From JBOFSQ01 sp051651625 (GTDB taxonomy: Bacteria > Planctomycetota > Planctomycetia > Pirellulales > Thermoguttaceae): a stretch of 59,576 bases of DNA. The notes below the pieces were generated by a model, which saw only the letters and a program-made list of their open reading frames with translations, did not search any database and had not been told where the DNA came from. Both the position numbers and the translations under genes were made by a program. How positions within the stretch are numbered: the stretch's first letter is position 1; every line of letters begins with the position of its first letter. Location: positions 1 through 59,576 of the forward strand of contig JBOFSQ010000091.1 in the NCBI GenBank assembly GCA_051651625.1, written 5' to 3'. Positions 59,247 through 59,576 of this stretch are shown here, in pieces.

Positions 59247-59395
59247 GCCGTGATGAACTAAAAATTGTCAGGCGTAACTTGACACCTTACATGGTTCGCA
59301 ATCCTCCGATGCTTGTTGTTATGAAATACGAGATTTATCTTGCGGGAACGAACTGCTCATTGGTGGAGTTTTTGAAAGATGACAATGAAGAATAA
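59247..59395 (+). pseudogene. partial duplicate of the 56278-56613 C-terminus
   Basis: In frame, RDELKIVRRNLTPYMVRNPP and YEIYLAGTN repeats the end of the 56278-56613 ORF and then continues longer (CSLVEFLKDDNEE, stop). No start codon or upstream part is present. It overlaps the start of the next gene. Confidence 0.65.
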
Positions 59396-59576
59396 GTACA
59401 TTTTAATCGGCATACCGAACAGCGGAAAATCAACCCTCGGACGCAGGGCGGCAGACTGCTTGAAACTGCCGTTTTTCGATACCGACGTAATGGCGTGTGA
59501 ACGACTGGAAATCGGGAATGTGTTGGAGCAATTCAGGGCAACGCTCAATGGGAGTTTCATGTGGGCACAACAAAAA
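59379..59576 (+). CDS. shikimate kinase-like P-loop kinase, truncated by the window end
   Basis: First 66 codons of a P-loop kinase: Walker A GIPNSGKSTLG, then KLPFFDTDVMACERL, the arrangement of AroK-type (shikimate kinase) and related kinases. GGAG lies 10 nt before ATG 59379 (ATG 59385 is the alternative). The substrate cannot be assigned without the rest. Confidence 0.7.
   Translation, partial: MTMKNKYILIGIPNSGKSTLGRRAADCLKLPFFDTDVMACERLEIGNVLEQFRATLNGSFMWAQQK

Overview
The window looks like a chromosomal segment of a planctomycete (Planctomycetota, probably Pirellulales-like). The main evidence is two tandem BBP7-type outer-membrane beta-barrel proteins, a Tat-exported Gfo/Idh/MocA oxidoreductase, several short proteins of the lineage-restricted kind, an EfpL/YeiP-type translation factor, and mixed use of Shine-Dalgarno and apparently leaderless starts. 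No database search was possible, so the lineage is an inference from gene content.

Layout. 1-3710: minus-strand accessory cluster with an Rpn-type nuclease, a GYF/DUF4041/GIY-YIG gene broken by a frameshift, and an unknown protein closed by a clear terminator. 4021-9838: rsmA, a small ORF, a metallophosphoesterase, a Ycf46-like AAA ATPase and an oxidoreductase. 9940-16152: minus-strand yggU, phoH, pfkA and a very large TPR protein. 16392-19604: a secreted proline-rich repeat protein and a class II aldolase. 19980-23380: yqeG, uvrB and an unknown gene. 24010-28201: a DUF262/HNH protein and a C-terminally truncated DnaE polymerase. 28565-30915: an unknown gene translationally coupled to a SNF2 helicase. 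31034-33929: a minus-strand ribF, tRNA-Gly, tig, tRNA-Thr series. 34139-38359: a type IIG-like restriction-modification enzyme and xylB. 38689-40693: three unknown genes. 41019-45303: dnaK, a coupled alanine-rich secreted protein and a mannitol-1-phosphate dehydrogenase homologue. 45499-48759: the BBP7 pair. 48879-55814: efpL, an orphan HicB-like protein, a small ORF, dapF, dprA and ileS. 55872-59576: a damaged-looking accessory region with an RloC-like zinc-hook ATPase bracketed by 101-bp direct repeats of a gene fragment, then the start of a shikimate-kinase-like gene.

Housekeeping genes (rsmA, uvrB, tig, ribF, dnaK, dapF, dprA, ileS, efpL, pfkA, phoH) are interleaved with defence-like genes (Rpn nuclease, DUF262 protein, type IIG enzyme, RloC-like ATPase) and with intergenic repeats. 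The most striking repeat is an element of about 230-250 bp with several nested hairpins, present three times in the same orientation (11240, 23653, 49685). Its terminal and internal stems are kept by compensatory changes between copies. Other repeats are an inverted pair (9843/30930), a hairpin pair (19906/34092), a terminator-like palindrome pair (36592/56662), and a duplicated promoter-leader segment of about 185 bp upstream of both the unknown gene at 22601 and the short dnaE.

Best leads: the multi-hairpin repeat, the core-only DnaE with its strong duplicated promoter, and the RloC-like gene flanked by duplicated fragments. None could be tested by computation here.
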